The position numbers were made by a program, and so were the translations under genes. The notes below the pieces were generated by a model. That model had not been told where the DNA came from. It did no database searches and saw only the letters and a program-made list of their open reading frames with translations. A stretch of 64,000 nucleotides of DNA from Actinomadura madurae (lineage in GTDB: Bacteria; Actinomycetota; Actinomycetes; Streptosporangiales; Streptosporangiaceae), in the NCBI RefSeq assembly GCF_900115095.1, contig NZ_FOVH01000010.1, forward strand, positions 62,001 through 126,000, in the 5' to 3' direction. Shown one piece after another: positions 7,457 to 16,340 of the stretch; position 1 is the first letter of the stretch; each line of letters starts with the position of its first letter.

Positions 7457-8890
7457 TCAGGGAGCGATGCCCACGCCGTCGATCCGGCTCCACGCACGCT
7501 CCTGCGCGGCGGTCATGGCCGGCCAGTGAAGGCCACCAGGCCGAGGACGGATCTGCGTGGCCAACGGGGCAGGACGGAAGTTCGCGTCGTAAAAGCACCC
7601 TCCGCCATAGACCGTGTCGAACGCTTTACACGAACGCGCGATCGAAACAGAAGTGGGCTTCTTGCCGGTACGTGCCCATGTGTCAAGCGCGGCAAGGGAG
7701 TTGGCGTACTCGGCATTGCTCAACGTGCTGTGCTCGGTCTCAGTCGTAAAGGTCTGGACGAGATTCTCGCCTCGTCCGGCCGCCCGGACGGTGGACCGGT
7801 AGGCCGCCTCATGCTCCACGAAGACCTGCGGGTCATTGATCGCGTGCAGGGTGAGGACGGGAAGAGGGATCCGACCGGTGAGGTCGCTGTCATAGGAGAG
7901 GTCGCGACGCGCGGTGGGATCGGCCGAGAACCGCGCCACACCAGCGTTGAGCGCCTTGTCGTCATGCGAGCCGTCGTACCTGACCCCACGGTTGCTGAAC
8001 GGATTCCGGCCACCCAGCCGATTGGACACGATGTCCTGCACCAGGAAGGCCGCGTACAGCATGTTCGTGGCCAGCGACTCTTCCGGAATGCGGGTGACGG
8101 CAAGAATGTCGTCCAGATTGCGCTGCTGGCGCGAGGTCCTGTCCGCGGGCGCGGAATCGATGCCAGTGCACTCCTGAAGCCGTCCGTGCACCTCATCCGG
8201 CGTCAACGTCGAATCTGCGGGCAGCCCTTGCCACAACGGATATTGCGGCTCGCTAGGGCGGGGCAGGTTGCGGCAGTAGTACTGGTACACCATCCGCAGG
8301 TCCACGCGCGTGTCATAACCGCGGGAGCCCCCGGCCACGAACCCGTTGGTCAACAGTACCCCGTCATAAGCCCCGCGCTTCCCGTAAGTCTCGGCGACCT
8401 TCGCGGCAACATTGCCACCCCAAGACTGACCATGGAGATAGGTACGGCGAGGACGGCTGAAGTGCCCGACGAAGAGACGCCGCATGTTCTCCGTATCAGC
8501 AGCGGCCATCCTGACCCCATAACCGCCTCGCCGGTACGAGCTACCGGCCCAGGCGTACCCCTGCTCAACCATGACGGCCCAGCGTTCAAGGTCCTCAGCG
8601 GTGGTGGACTCGTCATAGGAGAAATCGGGCCCACCATGGGCGTGGACGACAAGGGAGCCATTCCAGCGCCTAGGAACGGCCACCGTGTAGTAAGCGCCGT
8701 TGCCGTCCCGACCCGCGTAGCACCTGGCCTTCCCCTCCAAGCCACCCGGGCAGGCCGCAGCAACAGGCTTCCCAACGCCGGCCGGAGAGGCAGGCGCGGC
8801 CCCAAGCGTCCCCACAAGCCCGACGAGCAGCACCCCCAGCGTCACCGAACGACGCCCCAGAAGGCGGGAACTGGCAACAGCAGTATTCAA
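7457..8890 (-). CDS. Secreted alpha/beta-hydrolase
   Basis: A 477-aa protein with a twin-Arg-poor Sec signal peptide (LLGRRSVTLGVLLVGLVGTL, then alanine-rich cleavage region near residue 38). The mature part is an alpha/beta hydrolase: oxyanion-region VVHAHGGPDFS, nucleophile elbow YLHGQSWGG (Ser about residue 176), and a late LHAINDPQVFVEHEAAY segment that supplies the acid, with His in the TETEHSTLSN segment. Several cysteines in the mature part fit a secreted enzyme. The substrate is not apparent; esterase or peptidase activity are both possible. It stands alone, with a 66-bp gap to the IF-2-like protein downstream and a gene-free 620-bp region upstream. Confidence 0.8.
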   Translation of the reverse strand: MNTAVASSRLLGRRSVTLGVLLVGLVGTLGAAPASPAGVGKPVAAACPGGLEGKARCYAGRDGNGAYYTVAVPRRWNGSLVVHAHGGPDFSYDESTTAEDLERWAVMVEQGYAWAGSSYRRGGYGVRMAAADTENMRRLFVGHFSRPRRTYLHGQSWGGNVAAKVAETYGKRGAYDGVLLTNGFVAGGSRGYDTRVDLRMVYQYYCRNLPRPSEPQYPLWQGLPADSTLTPDEVHGRLQECTGIDSAPADRTSRQQRNLDDILAVTRIPEESLATNMLYAAFLVQDIVSNRLGGRNPFSNRGVRYDGSHDDKALNAGVARFSADPTARRDLSYDSDLTGRIPLPVLTLHAINDPQVFVEHEAAYRSTVRAAGRGENLVQTFTTETEHSTLSNAEYANSLAALDTWARTGKKPTSVSIARSCKAFDTVYGGGCFYDANFRPAPLATQIRPRPGGLHWPAMTAAQERAWSRIDGVGIAP

Positions 8891-9514
8891 GGAATCGCTC
8901 CTTCAGACGCTGGCTACTCTCACGTGCTTCAGCAGACACTGGCGAAGCCGCCAGGCCGAACCCCTGCACCCGGCGACGGCCGACACTCTCCACCGCACGG
9001 CCTGGCCCCACCTTGGCCAGCAACGAAACCCACAACAAGACCAAACCCGGCAACGTATGCTTTCCCTGACAGAAAACCACCCCGCCCGAGCGCATATGGC
9101 CGTGAATCCCGGCGGTCCCGGACACGACCCATGCTGGCCAGACGTACTGCTGGCTTGCCTCCGCTCCCATGCCGGCTCCAAGCCGCATGCAGGGCATGGG
9201 AGTTGTCGTGGCACCGCCGGAGCCGCTCACGCTGCGAGAGGGCTCCGCAGCTCGTCAGAGAACGGCGGCCGATCCCCGTTGTCCGGGACGGTTGCGGTGA
9301 GCAGGGCAAGATGCCTGTGTTACATCGAGCTAGCCAAATTCATTCATGGATGACTCGGTTATGACGAGACGTGGCCGATCGAAAAGATGATCCGCTTTCT
9401 CGTAATGATTTAACGGCAATACCGACATGATCGAGGAAAGCTGGCGCGCCGGCGTTGACCTCGTGTTCAGATGAATGCGCAGGATAGGACCTTTCGAACT
9501 CGCGGAAGGACGAC
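8891..9514. other. Gene-free region between two divergent secreted-protein genes
   Basis: About 620 bases between the secreted hydrolase (minus) and the lectin-like protein (plus). Reading frames of 100-190 codons cross it, but none has a ribosome site together with recognisable protein features. Base composition falls toward 9350-9480 (AT-richer, for example TTCATTCATGGATGACTCG), as expected for promoters of the downstream gene. I see no RNA gene or mobile element here. Confidence 0.5.
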
Positions 9515-10597
9515 ATGAGGCATCGGGTGATTCGCGCCATGGCGGCGATAGGAATGGTCGCGGTGGTCGTGGCGGCCGGACGTTCTTCGGCGGCAGACCG
9601 GCGTCCTGGCTCGGTACTGGTCCACGAGGCGTTCACCGCGGCTGCCGCGGACGCCCGCTTCGTGGGATACGGTGCCGCATGCCTGACGGGTGCTCCGCGC
9701 GGTGGGAAGGTCGCGGAAGCCGCGAACCATCCGCTCGGCGGCTGTCACCCGGATCCGGCCGGCCCTGTCCCACCAACGGGTGCGGCGCCGCACGGCTATC
9801 TCCAACTCACCGATGCCCATGTCGAAGAGACCGGCGCCGTGCTCTTCGACTCACCGGTTCCGACGCAGGACGGTCTGGAGGTGACCTTCGAGCAGTGGCA
9901 GTACGGCAACACCACGCGGACGCCCGCCGACGGGATCTCCTTCTTCCTCACTGACGGCGCCCAACGGCTCACCACGCCGGGCGCGTTCGGTGGAAGCCTC
10001 GGTTACGCCCAGAAACTGCCGGACGCCAGGCCGGGCGCCCATTTCGTCCCCGGCGTCGCCGGCGGTTACCTCGGCATCGGACTCGACGTGCTAGGCGACT
10101 ACTTCGGCGACGGAGAAAAGCGCGGAAATGGCTGCCGTCGGCGTTCCCCGGCCGGGACCTCGTTTCAGCCGCCTCCTCCCGGACCCAACATCGTGACCGC
10201 CCGCGGTCCAGGGAACGGCGTCAACGGATACTGCGTCCTCGCCGCCACGATGAGAAAGAAGACCTCCCCCGGGCCCTGGCGGTCGGCACTGCCGGGCCGA
10301 CTCCACGGCGAGTTGGCGACCATGCCCGCCAACGTCACGCCGACGCGGGCCGAAGCCCTGCTCGAACCGGTCAAACGGATCATCCGCATCGCGATGGCCC
10401 GCAAGCCGGCCCCGATGGTGACGGTCGACATCGATTTTCAGGACGGATACGGCTTCCGCCAGGTCTTGCGCTTCCCCGCCCCCGAGCCCATCCCGAACAC
10501 CGTCAGGTTCGGATTCGCCGCGTCCACAGGACCACTCACCGACGTGCACCTCATCCGCCAGGTCACCGTACGTTCCTGGGAGCCTCCGCAATCTTGA
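9515..10597 (+). CDS. Secreted L-type (legume) lectin-like protein
   Basis: A 360-aa protein with a Sec signal peptide (VIRAMAAIGMVAVVVAAGRS, cleavage near residue 27). The body shows the legume-lectin hallmarks: LEVTFEQWQYGNT, TPADGISFFLTDG (the Asp of the DGIxF motif binds metal/sugar in the family), then GGSLGYAQ and GGYLGIGLDVLGDY. The C-terminus carries VTVDIDFQDG and IPNTVRFGFAASTGPLTDVH, also typical of the fold's second sheet. It is therefore predicted to be an exported sugar-binding protein. GGAAGGA sits just upstream of the ATG. It is monocistronic, with 168 bases to the protease inhibitor gene. Ligand unknown. Confidence 0.8.
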   Translation: MRHRVIRAMAAIGMVAVVVAAGRSSAADRRPGSVLVHEAFTAAAADARFVGYGAACLTGAPRGGKVAEAANHPLGGCHPDPAGPVPPTGAAPHGYLQLTDAHVEETGAVLFDSPVPTQDGLEVTFEQWQYGNTTRTPADGISFFLTDGAQRLTTPGAFGGSLGYAQKLPDARPGAHFVPGVAGGYLGIGLDVLGDYFGDGEKRGNGCRRRSPAGTSFQPPPPGPNIVTARGPGNGVNGYCVLAATMRKKTSPGPWRSALPGRLHGELATMPANVTPTRAEALLEPVKRIIRIAMARKPAPMVTVDIDFQDGYGFRQVLRFPAPEPIPNTVRFGFAASTGPLTDVHLIRQVTVRSWEPPQS

Positions 10598-10765
10598 GGT
10601 TCGCCTCCCCCATTCCCATACAGTGCCCAGATACTAAAGACTTGTGCGCTCCGTAGTAATGACAGGCCCGGCCGCAGCCCGGCACCCTTAGCAAGAAGCT
10701 CACTCCAGGCAATCAACCGTGCTGCCCGGGGCGCAGTCCGCCTAGGAGAGATGGGGAGAACAGTC

Positions 10766-11305
10766 ATGTCGATGCGGAATCTGGGAGCCGTGGCAGCTTT
10801 GGCTGCAGTAGCGTTGCTTGGTACGGCACCTGCGGAGGCCGGCGCACTCGCGAAACAGGAGACTCCATGGCGGAAAGCCCCTATCTTCGGGCCTTCCTGC
10901 CCTGCCTGGAACGTCTGTATCTGGACGGAACCTAACTATGGCAACCAAGGCGTGCGCTTCTCTGCCAGAACTACGGTTTACCCGTGTCAGGGCGTACGAT
11001 TCGAGGGCACAGGCTTCCAGAACCAAATGTTGTCATTCAAGAACTACACTTCCGGTTACATCTCATTCTGGAACCGATACGCCGACGGGTCCTATAACTA
11101 CGGGCGGCTCGGCACCTTCGCGCCGGGCCCGGGGAATGAGATCTACGACTTCACAAATGGTCGCCTGGCAGATGCATTCGTCTACGACCCCCGCGGCGAC
11201 TGCAAGATCCTCACGCTCGACCATATCGCCGACGTAGGCGCGACGCGGTCAACAGTGGTCCTCAAGGTTGACTCTGGCGGTGGGACCGCCAGGGCGGTCG
11301 CCTAG
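10766..11305 (+). CDS. Peptidase inhibitor family I36 protein, secreted
   Basis: A 179-aa secreted protein with an N-terminal signal peptide (LGAVAALAAVALLGTAPAEA). The mature part resembles the I36 family typified by Streptomyces metalloprotease inhibitor SMPI (crystallin-like fold): CPAWNVCIWTEPNYGNQGVRF, and paired cysteines at YPCQGV and GDCKIL. I place the start at 10766 (MSMRNL) because GGGGAG lies eight bases upstream; an ATG at 10751 is possible but poorly supported. The length of about 180 aa is longer than the simplest I36 domains (about 100), with a C-terminal extension. Protease target unknown. Confidence 0.75.
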   Translation: MSMRNLGAVAALAAVALLGTAPAEAGALAKQETPWRKAPIFGPSCPAWNVCIWTEPNYGNQGVRFSARTTVYPCQGVRFEGTGFQNQMLSFKNYTSGYISFWNRYADGSYNYGRLGTFAPGPGNEIYDFTNGRLADAFVYDPRGDCKILTLDHIADVGATRSTVVLKVDSGGGTARAVA

Positions 11306-11840
11306 CCTCAACCGTTCCGAGGTGTGTCGAGCCGTTTCGCCGCCCTACCTCTGTTCAGAGCCCGCGCCTGCTTGGTGCGCCGCGATGCTGGTCACCGGTC
11401 GGCCGTCCCGCCCCAGGCACACCTCAGCGGCGGGTGTCGCGGACAGAGTGCCTGGTCGGCGATCTTCCCGACGGCTCCGAGTTCACGCACGGCAGTGGTC
11501 TGGTCACGGGACCATGCGGCTGGCCCATCTACCGATTCCGCCACGCCGAACTCCACGATCACCGTGTAGCCCACCGCGTCCGGTGAAGACCTTCGAGTCC
11601 CTGGCCAACGCGGGCCGAGCCCCTATTGACCGCCGTCCGAGCAATGCGGGATCGGCTCCATCTTTTCTGTCAGACTTCCGCAGCGCCCACGGCCTCTCGA
11701 CACCTGCGAGTTCCGTCAGTAGCGTGCGAACCGCTGGCAGGCCCGCTGAGATGAGCCCGGCCCGGTGGCTTGAGTTCGTGTCCTTTCCGGGCGATGATGA
11801 TCGGGTCCTCGCGACGGCCGCGACAATACTGTGGTGGGTT
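11306..11840. other. Gene-free region upstream of an AraC regulator
   Basis: About 535 bases between the I36 inhibitor and the AraC-type regulator. The regulator frame stays open far upstream, but the upstream part has no protein-like character, so it is treated as non-coding. A minus-strand frame of about 60 codons (11392-11574) is possible, but no family is recognised. No repeats or RNA genes were seen. Confidence 0.45.
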
Positions 11841-12818
11841 ATGGACGTGATCGACACCGCCGAGGTCCTGGTGGGGGAGCGTTTCGCCTTTTGGCGTGAG
11901 GTGCACTCGAAGCTTTGGGCGCCTTTTGACCTGCGCTGCGAACCGGCGTTGGAGAAAGGGTTTCGGGGTCAGGTCGATGTTTGCGCCTTCGACCCTGTGC
12001 AGGCGACGCTGATCACCACGATGCCGCACTCGATCCATCGTACGCCCAACCTCATTCGCCAATCAAATCCCGAGATATTCGCGCTGGGCTGCATCGTGCG
12101 TGGTGGCGTCATGGCAACGCAGGACGGCCACTGCGCAAATCTAGGGGTCGGGGACCTAAAGCTGTGGGACCCCTCACAGTCGTATGTGGGCGAGTTCGCC
12201 CCGGACGTACCGCTGAGCCAGGTGCTCCTCCTGCGATTCCCGCGATCCCTACTGCCGCTGTCGCCCCGCGACCTGCGGTGGCTGAGCACGGTTCGCATCC
12301 CGGGTGCTAAAGGTGTCGGGGCGCTGTCGTCACAGTTCATGCTCCAGCTCGCTCGGCACATGCACGAGCTCAGCCCAGCCGATGCCGCCCGGTTGTCCAC
12401 TCTGACCTTGGATGTGCTGACCGTAGCGCTGGCAACCGCGCTGGACACTGAGACGGTCGCGCCGTCCCATACCAGGCGGCAAGCGCTGATGGCCCAAATC
12501 CACGCCTTCATCCGCGCGAACCTGGGCGACGCGGATCTGACCCCAGGCGCGATCGCCGCGGCGCATCACATCTCCCTGCGCTATCTGAACAAGCTGTTCC
12601 ACGAAGAGGGGCACACCGTTGCCGGCTGGATCCGCCAGCGCCGTCTGGAACGATGCCGCTGCGACCTCGCCGAGCCCCATCTGGCCACCCGCCCGATCAA
12701 CGAGATCGCGGCCCGGTGGGGGTTCACCAACCCTGCGCATTTCAGTCAGGCGTTCCGCAGCGCCTACGGCCTGTCACCGCGCGAGTTCCGTCAACAGTGC
12801 GCGGCGGACACAACCTGA
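11841..12818 (+). CDS. AraC-family transcriptional regulator (AraC-binding-2 type sensor)
   Basis: A 325-aa regulator. Residues 1-200 look like the AraC-binding-like sensor seen in NphR/FeaR-like regulators (AEVLVGERFAFWREVHSKLW, MPHSIHRTPNLIRQSN). Residues about 215-325 are the double helix-turn-helix: HAFIRANLGDADLTPGAIA, HHISLRYLNKLFHEEG, then the family signature INEIAARWGFTNPAHFSQAF and YGLSPREFR. The ATG at 11841 is the best-placed start; the upstream open frame lacks a ribosome site. The gene has no obvious target operon: the inhibitor lies upstream and transposase debris lies directly downstream, which suggests the region it once controlled may have been lost (inference). Confidence 0.85.
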   Translation: MDVIDTAEVLVGERFAFWREVHSKLWAPFDLRCEPALEKGFRGQVDVCAFDPVQATLITTMPHSIHRTPNLIRQSNPEIFALGCIVRGGVMATQDGHCANLGVGDLKLWDPSQSYVGEFAPDVPLSQVLLLRFPRSLLPLSPRDLRWLSTVRIPGAKGVGALSSQFMLQLARHMHELSPADAARLSTLTLDVLTVALATALDTETVAPSHTRRQALMAQIHAFIRANLGDADLTPGAIAAAHHISLRYLNKLFHEEGHTVAGWIRQRRLERCRCDLAEPHLATRPINEIAARWGFTNPAHFSQAFRSAYGLSPREFRQQCAADTT

Positions 12819-12895
12819 AACCGTGCAGGAGACACTCGGTTTCCTCGATCACCCTCGCCTCCGCGCCCGGCCACAGCAGGCAGGCGCCAAGAGTC

Positions 12896-13290
12896 CTACC
12901 GCCCCGCGCAGCGGTTGGAGGGCGATGTAGTTCGTGAGGTTGCGGAACCGTGCAGGTGGTCGAGCCGGCCGTTGATCGCCTCGGCGGGGCCGTTGCTGAT
13001 GCCGGGGTTCTTCGCTGGTAGATGCACCAGGTCGCCTCGACCTCGACATGCGCGTCGTCGGCGAACAGCGCGGTGGGCCGAGCGGTCTGCTTGTCGGTGA
13101 GCAGCCCGGCACCGGTGTGCAGGGTCCTGCGCGCGGAGTAGAGCGGGTCGTTCTTCCTGCCGCGGTGGCCGTGGATCGCCAACTGGACCCGGTGGCGGCA
13201 CCGGTCCGACGCATCGCCGTCCAGGCGCACGATGTGGAAGGGATCCATGACCGCTGTCACGTCGGGGAGCTCTTCGGATGCCGAAGAGCC
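12896..13290 (-). pseudogene. Degenerate ISL3-family transposase fragment
   Basis: The minus strand from about 13290 reads ELPDVTAVMDPFHIV, then HRVQLAIHGHRGRKNDPLYS, ARRTLHTGAGLLTDKQTA and LFADDAHVEVEATWCIYQ. This is the central part of an ISL3 (IS204/IS1096/IS1165-type) transposase. About 100 codons are then missing, and the characteristic C-terminal SNGPAEAINGRLDHLHGSA continues in another frame, followed by FRNLTNYIAL in a third frame. So at least one internal deletion and two frameshifts are present, and both ends are lost. It cannot make an active transposase. It lies directly after the AraC regulator, marking an old insertion. Confidence 0.8.
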
Positions 13291-13310
13291 GGGCGGATGT
13301 CCTGGCGCCG

Positions 13311-13348
13311 CCGTGCGCTGCTACCGGTACACCGGTAGCAGCGCACGG
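13311..13348. repeat. Perfect 18-bp inverted repeat with 2-base spacer
   Basis: CCGTGCGCTGCTACCGGT, then AC, then its exact reverse complement: 38 bases that form an almost continuous palindrome. It lies just beyond the degenerate ISL3 fragment in otherwise gene-free DNA. A smaller hairpin (GCTCTTCGG-ATG-CCGAAGAGC, 13269-13289) lies 21 bp away but overlaps the transposase reading frame. It may be a remnant of a mobile-element end, a strong hairpin or an operator; there is no T-run on either side for a standard terminator. The following DNA to 13555 holds nothing recognisable. Confidence 0.7.
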
Positions 13349-13555
13349 TCACCGCGAGCGTCGTCGGCCCCCAGCCCAGCGGCGCGTGGGTAATCGGGGC
13401 AGGTCAGGGCAGGTGAAGGTGGCGTCAGACAAGTCGAGGTCCACCAATCTGGAAGACCTCGACGTCCATGGCGGGACGGCGATGCACAAACGCAGCCGGA
13501 GGCCCGACCTGGTGTCACCGTCGCAGTGGCTTCTTCGCCTACCCCCTCAGATCGG

Positions 13556-14137
13556 TCAACGGCGCACCCGATAGCGCAGGTGAAGCACCCGGTTGCCTTG
13601 GATCACCACGTCTGGATCCTCCAACAGGTGCTGCCCGCCGATGGAGCCGAAGTAGCGCTTGCCGGACCCGAACACGACGGGCGCAACGTCCATGCGCACC
13701 TCGTCGACCAGCCCGGCGGCAAGCATCTGCCCTCCGACGTCGCCGGCGGCGACCTCGACAGTGCGGTCACCCGCGAGCTCCCGCGCCTTGGCCGCGGCCG
13801 CCTTGATGCCGTCGACGAAGTGAAAGGGCGCCTGGGGGTCCCAGCCCTCGGGCGCCGGCCGGTGTGTCACGATGACCGCGTGGTCGACCCCGCTGGGAGG
13901 TGTCCCGTCCCAGCCGTCGGTGATGTCGAAGACGTGGCGGCCGGCGATGGTCACTGCGATCTCGTCCCAGTACGGCCGGGTGTGGTCGTAGGACGCCTGC
14001 GACACCTTCACGACGCCACTGTCGTCCAACGGCACGTCACCGCTGACCAGCCACTCGAAGATCGGGCCGGGATCGTCGTTCTCCGCCGCGATGAAACCAT
14101 CCACCGAGACCGACGCGCTCATGACAACTTTTCCCAT
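13556..14137 (-). CDS. Dihydrofolate reductase-like (RibD C-terminal domain) protein
   Basis: A 193-aa RibD/DHFR-superfamily protein: N-terminal MSASVSVDGFIAAENDDPG (the SVDGF motif of the family), AVIVTHRPAPEGW strand, nucleotide-binding stretch VEVAAGDVGGQMLAAGLVDE, and the ending VAPVVFGSGKRYFG. Members are NADPH-linked reductases of mostly unknown substrate. It is preceded by the AraC regulator at 14201 (63-bp gap, same strand), so regulator and enzyme probably form one unit: the common arrangement of a RibD-like protein with its AraC partner. It is only distantly related to the RibD-like protein at 574-1221. Confidence 0.85.
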   Translation of the reverse strand: MGKVVMSASVSVDGFIAAENDDPGPIFEWLVSGDVPLDDSGVVKVSQASYDHTRPYWDEIAVTIAGRHVFDITDGWDGTPPSGVDHAVIVTHRPAPEGWDPQAPFHFVDGIKAAAAKARELAGDRTVEVAAGDVGGQMLAAGLVDEVRMDVAPVVFGSGKRYFGSIGGQHLLEDPDVVIQGNRVLHLRYRVRR

Positions 14138-14200
14138 GGGTTCCTCCTCTGTTCGGAGGTCCGAGTCTTGTGCGGAGCGAGTGCTCGTTCTTGTACGAAA

Positions 14201-15040
14201 TCAATCGGCCGGCAGGGGCCATCCGTCCAAGGCGTGCCCGGGGTAATCGCGCAGGAACCGCCGCCGGACCTCGACGTACCGGGTCGGCGTGAGACCCGTG
14301 AACTCCCGGAACTCGCGCCCGAAGTGGGCCTGGTCGAAGTAGCCCGCGTCAGCGGCGACCTCGCTCCAGTCGATCGGGGCAGCGACGTCGATCGCCAACA
14401 CGGTGGAACTGAAGCGATAGCTGCGAGCCAGCCTCTTTGGCGTGACGCCGACGATGGCTTTGAACCGCTTCGCCAGATAGGTACTGCTGACGCGGGCCGC
14501 CACGCCAAGGTCGCTGATCGGCACGGTCCCGCCGGTCGCCGCGATGGCGCTGCTCACCTGACGGACAAGGTCGAGACCGTCGATCGTGCGCAATCGTCGC
14601 ACCAGTTCGTCCTCGAGCAACGCGAGTAGGTCCTGCGGTGAGTCCGCCACGGCCAGTCGGTCTCGTAGCTCACCGGTCGCGCGTTGGCTCCGGATCTGAT
14701 CCAACGTCGCCGGTCGGTCGCACAACTCGGCCGCGGGCATCGGAAGAAACGGCGCCAGACCCCACGGCTTGAAGTGGACACCAACGGACTGCGTCGGCGT
14801 CGGATAGCCGAACTCCCACGCGCGGGTGGGAATGACGACCGCGCAGCCGTCGGCGTACTCCGCCGCCTCGTCGGCGGAGCCGGCGCGGATGAGGAACGGC
14901 GCCCCGAGATTGACGATCAGCAACGGCGCCGGCGCCGCCGGCAGCAGCAACCTGGAGTACGGCGGCGCGCCCTCCAGGTAGTACAGGTCGTCGATCAGCC
15001 CGTCCAGCGGCGGACGCGGCACTCTGGACACATACTGCAC
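14201..15040 (-). CDS. AraC-family transcriptional regulator
   Basis: A 279-aa regulator with an N-terminal cupin-like sensor (VPRPPLDGLIDDLYYLEG, LLIVNLGAPFLIR, WEFGYPTPTQSVGVHFKPWG) of the type common in actinobacterial AraC proteins. The C-terminal double helix-turn-helix has ISDLGVAARVSSTYLAKRFK, and DWSEVAADAGYFDQAHFGRE followed by FTGLTPTRYVEVRR. The N-terminal half resembles the DUF6597-type domain. It is upstream of, and co-directional with, the RibD-like gene at 13556, and so is a plausible activator of it. The ligand cannot be read from sequence. Confidence 0.85.
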   Translation of the reverse strand: MQYVSRVPRPPLDGLIDDLYYLEGAPPYSRLLLPAAPAPLLIVNLGAPFLIRAGSADEAAEYADGCAVVIPTRAWEFGYPTPTQSVGVHFKPWGLAPFLPMPAAELCDRPATLDQIRSQRATGELRDRLAVADSPQDLLALLEDELVRRLRTIDGLDLVRQVSSAIAATGGTVPISDLGVAARVSSTYLAKRFKAIVGVTPKRLARSYRFSSTVLAIDVAAPIDWSEVAADAGYFDQAHFGREFREFTGLTPTRYVEVRRRFLRDYPGHALDGWPLPAD

Positions 15041-15254
15041 ACCCCCATCATCGCCGACGGCCCGCCTAGCGCCGCGCGCCGAAATGGTCCGGCCGCGCCG
15101 ACGCCGGCATGGAGCCGACGCCGTCCCTGACGGACACCCCGGCGGATCTCAGGCCCAACCAAACGCCACTTTGTGAAGAGCCGCTAAAAGCCAATGCACA
15201 CTGAGTCTTTGTAAAGGAAACGAGGTGTCGAATGCTGGCGGCTGTGAGGAGGCC

Positions 15255-15314
15255 ATGTCGCAGGTGATAAAGCACTGGAGCGCTATCGGCGATTTCTTGA
15301 TTAAATCAGAGTAA
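15255..15314 (+). other. Possible 19-codon ORF with strong ribosome site
   Basis: MSQVIKHWSAIGDFLIKSE, preceded by GAGGAGG only two bases from the ATG, in an AT-richer stretch between the AraC regulator and transposase debris. Too short for family assignment; could be chance or an element-derived leader. The surrounding 15041-15380 DNA otherwise shows nothing. Confidence 0.25.
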
Positions 15315-15379
15315 GTCATCGAGGTAGATCGGAAAGTGAGGTACTCGAAGCACTCACGGCTGCCTTTGAGGCTGAGGGT

Positions 15380-15600
15380 ATCGGGGTGTGGAGAGAAGTT
15401 GCCGGAGACGCCGCTCGGTTGATCTCGGAGCGAAGGTGAAGACCTCCGATGGCTCGATGATCTCGTGCATGCCGACGAGAATGCCAGGTAGGCGTGGGTG
15501 ACCATGGCCAGGCTGATGTGCCGGTACCAGTCGGTGGCTTGCGGACCTCCTACACCAGCACTCGATCCAATCGAACACCGCCGCCCCAGCATCCGGGGCA
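15380..15600 (-). pseudogene. IS701/IS4-like transposase C-terminal remnant
   Basis: On the minus strand, TDWYRHISLAMVTHAYLA (about 15500-15560) matches the conserved C-terminal WYRHITLAMLAHAYLA segment of IS701-type transposases. The continuation RSTERRLRQLLSTPRYP, which corresponds to the usual final RRLL helix, is in a different frame, so the copy is frameshifted as well as truncated. The catalytic part is missing. Boundaries are approximate. This is one of three unrelated transposase fragments within 6.5 kb. Confidence 0.6.
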
Positions 15601-15744
15601 GGGAGCGCTCGGCCGGGTGCGTCCGGACGGCCTTCTGGGCCCGGCCTCCCCCTGGTTGGGGCGAAGACTTGCGGTCAGGCTAGCCGCCGCAAGTGCTATC
15701 CACCGCGGTCTGGCGGTGCCGGCTACCGGTGCTGTTTCTTCCTT

Positions 15745-16107
15745 TCATTCGTCTTCCTGGGCGGTTTCCATGACCTGCTTGACAGTTGTGGGATCGCTCC
15801 ACTTGCGGTCCTTGGCGTATGCTCGGGCGGCCTCACGTACGTCTGCGGCGTCCTTCGCGTTCTTGTGGGGTCCGCAGATCGCGGCCTTGGTGACGCGGGT
15901 CAGGGCACGTCCCTCGAACCAGATGCGCATGAGCTCGGGCAGGCGGCGGACGGCCGGCGCGCCCAGTCCCAGAACGGCGATCACGATGGCGACCAGTAAT
16001 GCGATCTTGAAGGCCAGGACGGTGTCGCCGGTCGTCTCCATGATCGTGATGGCCGCGCCGGCGGGCGCGCTTGCCAGGGCCGCGATGGCGGCGGTCGGCC
16101 GCTTCAT
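15745..16107 (-). CDS. Small membrane protein of unknown function
   Basis: A 120-aa protein with two probable membrane segments: an N-terminal hydrophobic/alanine-rich stretch (TAAIAALASAPAGAAITIM) and IALLVAIVIAVLGLGAPAV (about residues 33-52). A basic, charged cytoplasmic tail follows (RALTRVTKAAICGPHKNAKD ... KQVMETAQEDE). I start it at the ATG at 16107, where the membrane-like sequence begins; an upstream extension to 16218 is possible. It is divergent from the STAND-TPR gene, with a 233-bp shared upstream region, so the pair may be functionally linked (inference). Family not recognised. Confidence 0.6.
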   Translation of the reverse strand: MKRPTAAIAALASAPAGAAITIMETTGDTVLAFKIALLVAIVIAVLGLGAPAVRRLPELMRIWFEGRALTRVTKAAICGPHKNAKDAADVREAARAYAKDRKWSDPTTVKQVMETAQEDE

Positions 16108-16340
16108 CGCCGCCCGCCCATGTCGCGGCCTGCGAGGCAGGCTAGTGAGTACGGACGCATGGCCGCTCCTTGGGTTGGGTCGGGACTCCCGCTCCCGACC
16201 GGGGCTGAGGCGGCTCACTGAACTCGTACTGCGATTTTTCCTGCGATATCGCGTCGCTCTGTGCTTCGACGTCTAGCCTGGTCAGTCCATACTGTCGCCC
16301 GAATTCCGACGACATCGCATAGGCGCGGAGGCGGGACCCG

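Noticed and set aside
8929..9309. Possible 126-aa minus-strand protein in the gap before the lectin gene
   Set aside because: No ribosome site and no recognisable domain; composition resembles random high-GC reading frames.
5387..9364. A 1325-codon plus-strand open frame
   Set aside because: It is antisense to two genes with clear protein features (IF-2-like protein, secreted hydrolase), has Arg/Pro/Gly-rich composition typical of antisense frames in high-GC DNA, and no ribosome site.
11392..11574. Possible 60-aa minus-strand protein upstream of the AraC regulator
   Set aside because: The frame is protein-like for about 30 residues, but it has no family match, no good start and no conserved neighbour, so it could not be supported.
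13269..13289. Hairpin GCTCTTCGG-ATG-CCGAAGAGC as a terminal repeat of an ISL3 element
   Set aside because: It falls within the transposase reading frame (just before the DPFHIV block), so it is more likely coding sequence than an element end.
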